Positions 37,601 through 60,120 are shown, counted from the stretch's first letter. The stretch: 64,000 nucleotides of DNA from Mermis nigrescens (GCA_036768485.1 JAVLUZ010000577.1:186001-250000), one strand, 5' to 3'. Program-made: numbers and translations. The notes: generated by a model from the sequence alone, not told the origin.

Positions 37601-40600
37601 ATTCGATGGAACGATTGTTCAATGATTTTTGCGATGTGTGTGCTTCTATGTATAATTTTCGTTGACAAATCGTGGTAGTGTTTCAGGTTGACGCTGTTGG
37701 CTTAGTATTATTTCGAAATATTCAACTTTTATGGACAAAATAAATGTCAAGTGCTCTCAGAATTTAAAATAAGTCAACTTTTTTTAGAGTGAATGAAATG
37801 TTGTACTATTATATATTTTCTTACTCCATTTTTCACGATGAGCTCGAAAAAGTAAACTTTAAAATTTGGTTTTCGCTCTGTAAAAAAATTGTGTTCTAAA
37901 AAATGCTCAAGTAGTCAGGCGCATTACTGTAAGTACCAGACGCATAATTGGTCGACCGACGAGGTCAGCCCAGCATAATTAATTGCGCACTTTTGTTTAC
38001 TTAAGTAAGCGCTCGGGTCGTTAATTTGTTTGCTCGAGTCGCTCCGGTCAGAACTGGCGGCGTGCCCCCCGATTCATCCGCTTTTCAATACTCCGAAAAG
38101 AAAAAGCATAATCAGAAATTGGAAAAGGGATATTCTGTGATACTTATTACTGTACTGTTTTTGGTCTAATAGTCACATTTTATAAAAAAACATGATGCTG
38201 AACTTTAAAATTCCTAGGCTTTATGTGTTCGTAGTTCGTACACATCTAGCCCTCTACACTTCAGCAAAAAGATATTAAGATTTTTATTTTCAAAAATTAA
38301 AAACAATTAAATTTTCAGCCTCACATAAACTTTGACTAGCCCAATTCAAAAAGAAAAGTGAAAAGAGTTAAAGGCGGGAGTATGTAAGATAAGGGACAGC
38401 CGGATCCGGTCTAAAAAATGCCACTGTTGAGAAAATGTGGTGCGTCGGAAAACAGCTAATTATTCTTTTGATTATGTAATTAAATTTAATAACATGATTT
38501 TCTATTCACTTTAGCTACTAACTACTGAAAACTGGTCACTCATAATTCTGCGGCTGCGGCATTCCGTGAGTTATTACTGCGCTTTCAAGCGCAACGACGC
38601 CGATGTTGTTTCTTAAAGCGTGGGCAACTTCATCAGAAATTTCTACGGATTTTCCTAAAACATTTAAACAGTCAGGCAAACTCAGCAGACGAGCGAAATG
38701 AGCAAAATGAAGAGACAGATGACCAGCGGCTGATTCAAGGGGGGCGCCCCCATTGGCCCAAAATAGTTGGAGATATAGAATGAATACCCATGTAATTTGC
38801 AATGATTTTTGGCCGTCAGTGGTCATAATTTCTCGAATTAAGTCATACTTTTGCTCAAGGAATAAGTTTTAAAATGATTTCCATAGCAAAAACAGCTATT
38901 TCAGCATACAAGTAGGTACAGGAAAACGCGCAGTAATTCAAGCTTCTAAACGTCCTTCCGCCTTAAGTTCAATAATTTTTCGGGCACTTCGAAACGGGTT
39001 TTCGCAGAAGTCAAAGAAATTTAATGATTTTTTTTCGCCAAAAATTGTCGAAAATTTCAAAATTTTTCGAGAAAATGCTGCACCAAAAGCGATTTTAAAT
39101 AAAATTAGAGAGCATAAAACGCCAAAAACGCTATTTCGCACGTGTACGTGAAGCAGTGTTTTTTTTTGTACAAGGTCCGTGTGTACATGTACAAAGATGG
39201 TCCCTAAAAGTCTTTGTACATTTCGTACACACAAATTTTTGGGTACTATAACATGGTACAGTAGCGATTTTAGTGTGGCAAAAACAGAGTTGTTCGACCT
39301 TTGGTTACATATTTTAGCAATTTCTAGGTTTCTGAGGGCAAAAATCAGTAATAATCGTCACAAAACGGCGCGAAGCGCCAAGAAATTTGGCATTTTTCCT
39401 TTCAAAATGCAATTTCTGAAATTTTAAAGATATATAGAACACACAATTGCTCATTTCGGCGCGGAGCGCCGAGAATTTTGCGAATTTCGAACCTTTTTTG
39501 CAGTTTTTGTCTCCCAAAAAATCTTTGTACATGTACAAAAACGGTCCCCAAAAAGTCTTTGTATATCGCGAAAAAATCTTTGCCGAATACAAAAAAACCG
39601 TGACGTGAGGGCCAAATTTTTGAACCTGCACAGGGTAAATTTAAGTCCATATGCATAACTATAACCTTGCGTCCACCATCAGTTCTGGAATCAAAAGAAG
39701 TTCGATTCCCGCTAATTTAAAACTCAGATCATGAGAAAAAACCGGCGGAAAAGAAGAAATCACAAAAAATAAAGAAAAAATTGCTCTTTTTACAGAGGGC
39801 TCATTTAAGAGAGCGGTCACTTCCCCCTAAAGGCCTTAGTAAGTTGATGAGAATAGGATTGTACGCCTGGCTCGTAAAGATTAAAAAAATTTATCAGTTA
39901 CGTATAAAGACTTCTTGGGAGAAACAATAGAAATTCGAGCAATTTTATCCCGTTCAAGCGAATATTCTAAAAAATTGTCAATTACAGACAAAATAAATTA
40001 TGATCATTTTACATAATATCTTCGAACATCCCCTGATCTAAATTTTTCGAATTTTTTAAAATTTTTGTTTTAAACATAGTGAAATTTTAACATTTATTTA
40101 TACATCTCAAGAGTTTCTAAATTTTCACAATTTGCACCAAAAATGATTTCATTTGGGTAACACGAAAACGCTATTTAACGCATAAACAACAGATTTTCAG
40201 CATATTTTTTTTGAAAAAATTGGGGTAGGTACTGTTGCCTACATATGTACATCGTGCCGCTACTAGTTTCAGTAGCGTTCTTGAGACTTAGGAGTATAGA
40301 AGTATAATTAATGACGGGCAACCGTTATTTTTGAAAAATGAGCTTGCTAAGCTAGTTGTAAAAACTCTCGCTTAGCAAGCTCATTTTTCAAAACTATTCT
40401 TTTATGATCGGTCGCTTCTAAAACCGTTATTTATTTTGCTTACTTCTCGAAAACACGCCTGAGGGAAAGCACAATCGACCAAGTTGACTAAAAAGCCGTC
40501 CATGAACTACCATTTCATCCGGCTTAGATAGGTCAGTCTAAAGCAAGAAGCATAAATCCATAAAAAGATTAAAACAGTTAACTGCAATAGGCACGTCGTT

Positions 40601-40669
40601 TCCCATGCGTTAACTTGCCACGTTTTGTTGTAAACGGATTACAGATACAAATCTTGAATTCATAAGCAT
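3676..40669 (-). CDS. psuG-psuK: Bifunctional pseudouridine-5'-phosphate glycosidase / pseudouridine kinase (PsuG-PsuK fusion), 18 exons
   Basis: The kinase half should phosphorylate pseudouridine and the glycosidase half should split pseudouridine 5'-phosphate into uracil and ribose 5-phosphate. Eighteen minus-strand exons join in phase to 2100 bp (699 residues plus stop). Exons: 40615-40669, 38540-38654, 36555-36640, 34929-35017, 32453-32564, 31558-31664, 25845-25971, 21697-21817, 21509-21598, 20429-20600, 13042-13107, 12819-12980, 10079-10204, 9205-9319, 7898-8032, 5420-5562, 5122-5201, 3676-3874. Residues about 20-325 are PsuG; the four catalytic residues known in E. coli PsuG (E31, K93, D149, K166) correspond to E42, K103, D159 and K176. 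Residues about 356-690 are a PfkB kinase with GGSLVD, AGGVARN and the catalytic GAGD (630-633). The first 18 residues are basic and lack acidic residues, so mitochondrial import is possible. Exon 1 and the exon 10 donor are the least certain parts. Confidence 0.9.
4069..4339. mobile_element. Family J MITE, 271 bp, near-exact 8-bp TSD
   Basis: Starts CAGACATGCACGTGG and ends GTGCATCTATG. Flanked by ATCGTGAC / ATCATGAC (7/8). Lies downstream of exon 17 in the last intron of psuG-psuK. Confidence 0.8.
5122..5201 (-). CDS. psuG-psuK exon 17: catalytic GAGD
   Basis: Encodes [19 protein letters not shown], the C-terminal PfkB signature in which the Asp of GAGD (residue 633) is the catalytic base and GAG forms the anion hole. 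TTTAAG acceptor, consensus GTAAGT donor in phase 2. The residue after GAGD is Cys rather than the usual Ser/Thr. Confidence 0.95.
5420..5562 (-). CDS. psuG-psuK exon 16
   Basis: Encodes a helical insert followed by [20 protein letters not shown], the PfkB strand pair 'I.+TLG..GV.L'. GTTCAG acceptor, GTACTG donor, ends in phase 0. Confidence 0.9.
5773..6220 (+). mobile_element. Family A MITE, complete (A2), 448 bp
   Basis: CAGTGTTG TTTTTTTGTACAAGG at the left and GAATACAAAAAAACCGTG at the right. Flanked by an exact 8-bp TSD CCTTGAAA (5765-5772, 6221-6228). It is nested in a J-like repeat whose two halves (about 5735-5772 and 6221-6405) rejoin as 'ATGACCTTGAAAACTGGTAT'. Confidence 0.95.
7081..7505 (-). 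mobile_element. Family A MITE (A3), right end shortened, TSD intact
   Basis: Reverse orientation: CGGTTTTTTTGTATTCGGC at the left. The right end stops at '...ACAAACGGACCTT', so the final GTACAAAAAAACACTG is absent. Exact 8-bp TCGCTTCA flanks both sides (7073-7080, 7506-7513). Confidence 0.9.
7565..7785. mobile_element. Family L MITE
   Basis: ATATATGTAAAGACCCG at the left and CCCCTATTACATGTATAAC at the right, with the G-rich body of family L. It lies just beside exon 15 of psuG-psuK. Confidence 0.6.
7898..8032 (-). CDS. psuG-psuK exon 15
   Basis: Encodes [16 protein letters not shown] and [16 protein letters not shown], matching 'VWFEPT...KA.K......++..SPN..EL'. TTGCAG acceptor, GTGATG donor in phase 1. 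Confidence 0.93.
8033..9204. other. psuG-psuK intron 14, no recognisable element
   Basis: 1.17 kb of AT-rich intron between exons 14 and 15; I found no repeat family or coding signal in it. Confidence 0.5.
9205..9319 (-). CDS. psuG-psuK exon 14
   Basis: Encodes [20 protein letters not shown] and MCHQYGIP, matching the kinase block 'A..V..DANL...TL..I...C..YGIPV'. TTCAAG acceptor, GTATTG donor in phase 1. Confidence 0.93.
10079..10204 (-). CDS. psuG-psuK exon 13
   Basis: Encodes [15 protein letters not shown] and [14 protein letters not shown], matching the pseudouridine-kinase block 'RTATY.AVL...G.L..GI.DM.I'. TTGTAG acceptor, GTGATT donor, phase 0. Confidence 0.9.
10333..10503. mobile_element. 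Family Q MITE, 171 bp
   Basis: Second Q copy, opposite orientation: CAGGCACGTAGCTGG at the left and CGCACCTG at the right. Flanked by TAGGTGAC and TAGGTAAC (7/8). Lies in the intron between exons 12 and 13 of psuG-psuK. Confidence 0.8.
10911..10985. repeat. Three tandem copies of a 26-bp unit
   Basis: Unit CCGCCCTTGAAGCTAACCCC plus CAAATT, repeated three times with small changes (TTCGCCCTTGGAGCTAACCC in the third). Confidence 0.9.
11285..11520. mobile_element. Family K element, partial
   Basis: Shares the 'GCTATTTAGCGAAAAGCACC', 'CGCTAAAAACACTTAAAA' and 'GAACTTTTGACGAAG' blocks with the TSD-flanked K copy at 21844-22211. Right end AGATCAAGCATGTAT. Confidence 0.6.
11714..12291 (+). mobile_element. 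Family B MITE, complete reference copy (B1), 578 bp
   Basis: Left end CAGGCGCGGATTTAAGGGGG, right end CCTAGATCCGCCACTG; the TIR core is CAGTGGCGGAT. Exact 8-bp TSD GTGATCAG (11706-11713, 12292-12299). The body includes two GGCGC-type palindromes. Other copies sit at 13397, 17892, 27440, 38720, 46720 and 62832. Confidence 0.95.
12321..12609. mobile_element. Family J MITE, complete, 289 bp
   Basis: CATACGTGCACAGC at the left and GCGTGCAGGTCTG at the right. Exact 8-bp TSD GTGGCAAT (12313-12320, 12610-12617). Confidence 0.93.
12819..12980 (-). CDS. psuG-psuK exon 12: PfkB 'GGVxRN' motif
   Basis: Encodes [20 protein letters not shown] and then [20 protein letters not shown]. This is the PfkB N-terminal signature (GG.GRN.A..L..LG) followed by the 'VG.D..G' turn, in which GGD is a slight variant. 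TTCCAG acceptor, GTAGTA donor, 54 codons in phase 0. Confidence 0.94.
13042..13107 (-). CDS. psuG-psuK exon 11: kinase strand 1 (GGSLVD)
   Basis: Encodes [20 protein letters not shown], the N-terminal 'GG...VD' motif of PfkB/ribokinase-family kinases. ATTCAG acceptor, GTAAAC donor, phase 0 at both ends. It follows a 7.3-kb intron and precedes one of only 61 bp. Confidence 0.9.
13397..13600 (+). mobile_element. Family B MITE, 5' part
   Basis: CAGGGGCGGATTTAAGGGGG followed by the 'GCCAAAAATATTTGGCGAGA' block and CGGCGCTTCGCGC. The 3' half is missing. Confidence 0.8.
13663..13927 (+). mobile_element. Family H MITE, complete, 265 bp
   Basis: CACACATGGGCGTGGGG at the left and TGCTGCCCACGTATG at the right, with G/C-homopolymer shoulders. 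Exact 8-bp TSD GTCATGCA (13655-13662, 13928-13935). Confidence 0.93.
14335..15010. repeat. Long inverted duplicate (copy 1) of 22975-23695
   Basis: About 680 bp that reappears reverse-complemented 8 kb away, e.g. CAAACAACCAACCATTTGAT here and ATCAAATGGTTGGTTGTTTG there. Both copies lie in psuG-psuK introns. No TIR or TSD identified. Confidence 0.85.
16137..16529. mobile_element. Family I MITE, 393 bp, 8-bp TSD
   Basis: CATAGGTGCACAAGGTCAGG at the left and TATGCGCACGTGTG at the right. Flanks ATACAATT / ATACAGTT (7/8). Contains GCGCGAAGCGC. Confidence 0.88.
17777..17891 (+). pseudogene. hAT transposase C-terminal fragment, part 1 (D2)
   Basis: Reads [20 protein letters not shown] then [13 protein letters not shown], the 'WW......P.L..+A..YL' start of the hATC dimerisation domain. 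It is cut by a B element whose TSD (CTTGCAGC) lies inside the codons for LAA. Confidence 0.88.
17999..18845. mobile_element. Element C, 847 bp, with GACAATTCGTAGGAA repeat ends
   Basis: Both ends consist of several tandem, inverted copies of a roughly 15-bp unit (GACAATTCGTAGGAA; its complement at 18745-18840). Exact 8-bp TSD TTACAATG (17991-17998, 18846-18853); removing C restores family B sequence. A family L remnant lies inside (about 18165-18370). Confidence 0.9.
18975..19404 (+). mobile_element. Family A MITE (A4), 430 bp, inserted in the GCGCGAAG palindrome
   Basis: CATTTTTTTTGTACTAGG to GGGAAAAATTTTTGACCGTG. Flanks GCGCGAAG / GCGCAAAG (7/8), i.e. inserted in family B's GGCGCGAAGCGCC motif. 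Confidence 0.92.
19785..19935 (+). pseudogene. hAT transposase C-terminal fragment, part 2 (D2)
   Basis: Continues the domain after the B insertion: [20 protein letters not shown], then [20 protein letters not shown] and a stop. 'P.TSVPSER.FS..G', 'RNRL' and 'LLFLK.NL' are hATC hallmarks; Arg of SER is Gln here. Confidence 0.9.
20429..20600 (-). CDS. psuG-psuK exon 10: PsuG C-terminus plus interdomain linker
   Basis: Starts with [20 protein letters not shown], the last conserved PsuG helix ('SL.SNI.LV.NNA..A..IA'). A non-conserved Ser/Thr-rich linker ending ISKRTPDV follows. The frame stays open to 20354, so the 3' boundary is a choice: donor GTTAGA at 20423-20428 is phase 0 and joins to VLFGGSLVD, restoring the first strand of the kinase fold and the overall frame. 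Confidence 0.8.
20885..21165. mobile_element. Family J MITE, diverged
   Basis: CATGCACGTGAGGGG at the left, AGCTGTTCATCTATG at the right, with the 'AAATTGACCAGAAACTAAG' body of J. TSD not convincing. Confidence 0.65.
21509..21598 (-). CDS. psuG-psuK exon 9
   Basis: Encodes [20 protein letters not shown] and TDGRSLNLS, the PsuG 'G..GK..TPFLL.R..ELTGG.SL' block. Separated from exon 8 by an intron of only 98 bp. CCTTAG acceptor, GTGAGC donor in phase 2. Confidence 0.94.
21697..21817 (-). CDS. psuG-psuK exon 8
   Basis: Encodes [17 protein letters not shown] followed by [11 protein letters not shown], the PsuG 'G.L...PIPE......I..AI..A..EA' block. TTTACAG acceptor, GTTCGT donor in phase 2. Confidence 0.93.
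21844..22211. mobile_element. Family K MITE, complete, 368 bp
   Basis: CAGACATGCACAGTATGGGG at the left, CACCATCACGTACG at the right. Exact 8-bp TSD TATGCGAG (21836-21843, 22212-22219). It sits 26 bp from exon 8 of psuG-psuK. Confidence 0.93.
22220..22510. mobile_element. Family K element, 5'-truncated, directly abutting the first
   Basis: Repeats the K body ('GGCGCAAAGCGCAG', 'AGATAGCCAAAAACGCTTAA') and ends in CCCCAAGATCATGTATGAG. It starts without a recognisable left terminus. Confidence 0.65.
22975..23695. repeat. Long inverted duplicate (copy 2) of 14335-15010
   Basis: Reverse complement of the copy in the 13-20 kb intron, with moderate divergence (e.g. GTCGTTGACTGATACTTTCT equivalents differ by several bases). 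Confidence 0.85.
23765..23878. mobile_element. Family H element, short internally deleted copy
   Basis: G-rich left shoulder with GGGCGTGATGGGGG and right end CCAGAATTTTCTTGCTGCCC; the central block is missing. Confidence 0.6.
24844..25047. mobile_element. Family L MITE, complete, 204 bp
   Basis: CATACTTGTAACGACTCG at the left and CACTGTTACATGTATG at the right. Exact 8-bp TSD GTGCTGCA (24836-24843, 25048-25055). Confidence 0.93.
25567..25816 (+). mobile_element. Family H MITE, 250 bp
   Basis: CACAACTGGGCGTGGGG to GCTGCCCACGTATG. Flanks ATTAGGAC / ATTAGTAC (7/8). Its right edge is 28 bp below exon 7 of psuG-psuK. Confidence 0.88.
25845..25971 (-). CDS. psuG-psuK exon 7
   Basis: Encodes [12 protein letters not shown], then [10 protein letters not shown] and [12 protein letters not shown]. 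This matches the PsuG block 'EYLET.GVP...Y....LPAFF...S' and the following 'DSASEIA'. TTCTAG acceptor, GTAAAG donor in phase 1. A 5.6-kb intron separates it from exon 6. Confidence 0.94.
27204..27395 (-). pseudogene. hAT transposase C-terminus, left arm of F
   Basis: Degenerate copy of the acidic tail ([24 protein letters not shown]) after a [16 protein letters not shown] segment; ends at a TGA. Orientation opposite to the copy at 29624-29809. Confidence 0.75.
27861..29132. mobile_element. Element O, 1272 bp, GGGCCCGGTTTCACC inverted ends
   Basis: GGGCCCGGTTTCACCA at the left and TGGTGAAACCGGGCCC at the right. Subterminal TACGAGT-type repeats occur at both ends and a (TTA)n tract in the centre. 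Compared with unoccupied family B copies, any target duplication is at most about 3 bp (AGG), so it is not hAT. Confidence 0.82.
28559..28702. repeat. (TTA)n microsatellite
   Basis: About 140 bp of almost pure TTA/ATT triplets within element O. Confidence 0.97.
29624..29809 (+). pseudogene. hAT transposase C-terminus, right arm of F
   Basis: [20 protein letters not shown], then [20 protein letters not shown] and a final Asp/Ser-rich tail ending in TAA. 'EKL+FV..NL' is the usual hATC ending; a TGA directly precedes the fragment. Confidence 0.8.
31059..31318 (-). mobile_element. Family H MITE, complete, 260 bp, exact TSD
   Basis: CATACGTGGGCAGC to CCACGCCCAGGTGTG, exact 8-bp TSD GTAATGAT (31051-31058, 31319-31326). 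It is 240 bp from exon 6 of psuG-psuK. Confidence 0.94.
31558..31664 (-). CDS. psuG-psuK exon 6: catalytic Asp and Lys
   Basis: Encodes [20 protein letters not shown] followed by [15 protein letters not shown]. Asp159 and Lys176 are 17 residues apart, as D149 and K166 are in E. coli PsuG, where the Lys acts on the ribosyl carbon. TTTTAG acceptor, GTATAC donor, phase 0 out. Confidence 0.95.
31782..32150 (+). mobile_element. Family A MITE (A5), 369 bp
   Basis: CAGTGTTTTTTTGTAAAAGG to GAATACAAAAAAACACTG. Flanks TTGAGTAC / TTAGGTAC (6/8). The central ACTATAATATGG block is deleted. Confidence 0.9.
32453..32564 (-). CDS. psuG-psuK exon 5: [16 protein letters not shown] block
   Basis: Encodes [20 protein letters not shown] and [14 protein letters not shown], almost identical to the most conserved stretch of PsuG. 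GTTTAG acceptor; GTACTC donor in phase 1 pairing with exon 6 to give Ser. Confidence 0.95.
33407..33856 (+). mobile_element. Family A MITE (A6), 450 bp, exact TSD, two GGCGC palindromes
   Basis: CAGTGTGTTTTTGTACAAGG to GAATACAAAAAACACTG, exact 8-bp TSD GTCCCACT (33399-33406, 33857-33864). The best full-length reference for family A. Confidence 0.96.
34086..34456 (+). mobile_element. Family E MITE, complete, 371 bp
   Basis: CAGGGCGTACGCAGG to GCGTACACCCAATG, exact 8-bp TSD ACCCTATA (34078-34085, 34457-34464). Confidence 0.94.
34929..35017 (-). CDS. psuG-psuK exon 4: catalytic Lys segment
   Basis: Encodes [12 protein letters not shown] followed by [16 protein letters not shown]. The VKVSRRD motif carries the Lys equivalent to E. 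coli PsuG K93 (K103 here). AATAG acceptor, GTAAGA donor, ends in phase 0. Confidence 0.94.
35018..36040. other. psuG-psuK intron, no recognisable element
   Basis: AT-rich intron sequence between exons 4 and 3 without a repeat family I can place. Confidence 0.4.
36555..36640 (-). CDS. psuG-psuK exon 3
   Basis: Encodes [20 protein letters not shown] then IMDGKLHV, matching the PsuG block 'R..GAVPATIAI..G...VGL'. Flanked by a TTAG acceptor and a consensus GTAAGT donor. The split codon with exon 2 gives Asp, with exon 4 gives Gly. Confidence 0.94.
37083..38070. mobile_element. Foldback element, 988 bp, with about 255-bp inverted arms
   Basis: Left arm 37083-37340 and right arm about 37816-38070 are inverted copies (GGGGGG, GCCGCCAGTTCT, TCAGCCCAGCATAATTAATT and its complement). 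Each arm contains the palindrome GTCGGTCGACC. The middle is about 475 bp with no known product. TSD unclear (GATCCA / GATTCA). Confidence 0.88.
38540..38654 (-). CDS. psuG-psuK exon 2: PsuG N-terminal catalytic Glu segment
   Basis: Acceptor TTTTAG at the high end, donor GTGACC at the low end. Contains [19 protein letters not shown], the PsuG signature (VALEST.I.HG.P.PQN) with catalytic Glu42. Phase 1 in, phase 2 out. Confidence 0.93.
38720..39140 (-). mobile_element. Family B element, partial, abutted by A7
   Basis: Contains GGCTGATTCAAGGGGGGCGC, the 'TGATTTTTGGCCGTCAGTGG' block and the 'AAAATTGTCGAAAATTTC' block, then runs into the A7 insertion at 39154. Confidence 0.7.
39154..39602 (+). 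mobile_element. Family A MITE (A7), 449 bp
   Basis: CAGTGTTTTTTTTTGTACAAGG-type start and AATACAAAAAAACCGTG end. Flanks ACGTGAAG / ACGTGAGG (7/8). Two palindromes: GGCGCGAAGCGCC and GGCGCGGAGCGCC. Confidence 0.93.
40329..40393. repeat. Perfect inverted repeat, 24-bp arms, 17-nt loop
   Basis: Left arm 40329-40352 starts TTTTGAAAAATGAGC and ends GCTAAGC; right arm 40370-40393 is its exact complement. In the intron between psuG-psuK exons 1 and 2. Confidence 0.95.
40615..40669 (-). CDS. psuG-psuK exon 1 (putative start exon, mitochondrial-type leader)
   Basis: Encodes [18 protein letters not shown] and ends in phase 1 at a GTTAAC donor, which matches exon 2 exactly (A|GA gives Arg). It was chosen because it lies between the Mpv17 stop and exon 2, carries Met codons (40669 or 40663), is Arg-containing with no acidic residues like a mitochondrial presequence, and makes the total CDS divisible by three. 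No other start exon was evident. The donor is weak. Confidence 0.5.
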
Positions 40670-41253
40670 CAGAATAAATGCAGTGCGACAGTGAACTGGA
40701 TTTTCAATATTTTGTCTCCATTTTTCCAAATTAAAAAGACCAACAAAATCATAATCGATTGAAACGCATTGAAAGCGAGCAGGACCAGTTAGTTCGGGCA
40801 AGTGCTACAATTAAATTCAAAAAATGTATAATAGCAATCCGCAAAATGTTATTATCTGCTTACAAGAAGTGGAAAAGAAACAGACACGATAACGGGTGCA
40901 CGCGTATGATTTTTTATTCCTAATAACACACATGTAGCTTCAAATGATTTTATTATGAAAGCGCACCGGCATAATCGATATACGAGTAATGTACAGAGAT
41001 ACGCAAGATCGTGGAATGTAAGCACTGAAAGAGCAGGCACGTATCTATGGGGTAAATGGGGGTTCGCACCCCCAAATTAAGAAAAATCGGACTTTTTAAA
41101 TGTTGTCTTGTGTTATTTTTGGCTTTTTGGGCTTAGTCCCCCAAAAATAGGACGGCCAGCTACGTGCCTGTGAAAGAGGACAAATGCACAATAAACAAAC
41201 GAAAGTCGACAACAAATATTTTTCAAAGCGTGAAATTAAACTGAACTATTGCG
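40670..41253. other. Intergenic region Mpv17 - psuG-psuK
   Basis: 584 bp between the Mpv17 stop and the proposed psuG-psuK start; it must hold the Mpv17 3'UTR and the psuG-psuK promoter. It contains one short mobile element (Q, 41034-41170) and otherwise plain AT-rich sequence. I saw no convincing TATA box or polyadenylation signal that I would defend. Confidence 0.5.
41034..41170. mobile_element. Family Q MITE, 137 bp, 8-bp TSD
   Basis: Ends CAGGCACGTA and (reverse) CAGGCACGTAGC form TIRs. The flanks carry the exact 8-bp duplication TGAAAGAG (41026-41033 and 41171-41178). Non-autonomous, hAT-like by TSD length. Confidence 0.85.
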
Positions 41254-58568
<17,315 letters not shown>

Positions 58569-59129
58569 ATAAAGCATTCGTAGTTAATATTAGCATTCAT
58601 TGTGAACCTAAGACGAATCGCAGCATGACAGGGCGATAAAATCTAAAGAGTGATTTACAAATTAAATGCTTATACACCTGAGTCCAATATACACTAGTAC
58701 CGTGTGTCAAATAACCTTTTTCGCCATAGATGCACAAGGTTAGGGTCGGCAAGGCAGAGGGAGAAATCTCAAAAATTCAAAACAGAAAATTTAGTGTCAC
58801 GAGTTTTTTGCTACTGAAACGGCGAAAATGATCAAAATAGCATATAAAACACTTTTTCGTAGTAATATTGTATTTTTAATACATTTTTAGTCCATTTTGG
58901 CCGCATTATATTGCTTCTTACAACAAAAAATATAGAAGTTAATCAGTTTTTACAAAAAATAGCTAATGTGATATGCAGTTCTAGGATTAGCGTAAACCAG
59001 AATTAAGGCAGCACATTTGGGGAGAGATATGCTCAATTGATTTTCTTCAGAACAAGAAATCAGCTTATTCATATCTTTTTGCAGCAATTATAATTTTGAG
59101 AAAGATTAAAAAGCTTGAATCGTCGAAAA

Positions 59130-59960
59130 AAGACTTCACTATGCTCAACAGCTTTAACAAATTGTTCACAATTAACAGAAAGAAGGGGGTCCTAAAACAC
59201 TACCTTGAGGTACACCACTGATAATTGGTTTCCGATAAAAGGAAATTAAGCATTTTAATAGCATTCTTTTTATCCCATGATGCTTCAGCTTTCCTATCAA
59301 TTTAGAGTGGACAACAGAGTCAAAGGCTTTGCTAAAATCAACATAAACAACATAAATAGGAATAGATGCATCAAGTGATTTAAGCCACATATGTATTTGT
59401 AAACTTCAAAAGCTGAGTTTCACGTGATTTACCTTTTTGAAAACCAAAGTGGCGCGAAAAGAAGTCAGTTTTAGACTTTAAAGAAGCACTTAGGGCTCTG
59501 TTTACAATATGCTCCGTACTTTTACAAGTGACACAACAAAGAGATATTGGGCGGTAATTTTCAACCGAAGAATAACCCCCCTCCTTAAAAATAGGTACTA
59601 AAATAGAATCCTTCCAATACGAAGGTACTTCACCACTTCTATAAGAAACTTCGAAAATAGAACTAACTGGCTCAACAAGAAATGAACATAATCTTTTGAT
59701 AAAATATGAACCAATACCACCAGGCCCAATAGAGAAAGTTTGCTTAAGATTTTGAATGGAATTTAGTACAGATTTAAAACAATAAATCTACCTTAACATC
59801 GAGTATATCTTTATGACTTAAGTTTGTGGTATTAATAGGGATACGATTGTCAACTGTAAACACAGATGCAAAGAAATCATTGAAAACATCCACTTGTTGC
59901 AAGTCTGAGTTAATAGTAGAGTTGTCAAAAATTATGTCGGGTATATTGTTTGACGGATTT
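59130..59960 (-). pseudogene. Non-LTR retrotransposon reverse transcriptase fragment
   Basis: In order on the minus strand: DVFNDFFASVFTVDNRIP; then after frame changes VPSYWKDSILVPIFKEGGYS and VENYRPISLCCVTCKSTEHI; then IPIYVVYVDFSKAFDSVVHS and ISGVPQGSVLGP. These are RT motifs 1, 2, A and B of CR1/Jockey-type elements. Motif C (xADD) is missing, so the fragment is truncated and frameshifted. Confidence 0.9.
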
Positions 59961-60120
59961 TTCTTAGACGTGGGGGGTGGGGGGAATTTGAGGCGGTTTG
60001 TACCCCCAGAAGTTGGAACCCCCAGATTAGTGTAGACCGCCAAAATTCTATTTATAGTAGCATTTTGGGCAATTTTACCCATCCTGACCCCCCAGAATTT
60101 TCTAACTGCCCACTTATGTA
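59960..60120 (+). mobile_element. Family H-type insertion in the retrotransposon
   Basis: G-rich shoulder, paired 'GTACCCCCAGAAG' / 'TGGAACCCCCAGA', and TAACTGCCCACTTATG end. It separates the RT fragment from a short upstream open frame. Confidence 0.7.

Noticed and set aside
3676..40669. Bacterial contamination or recent bacterial transfer as the source of the PsuG/PsuK sequence
   Set aside because: Both domains are split by 17 GT-AG introns in correct phase and embedded among the same repeats as Mpv17, so this is a resident eukaryotic gene.
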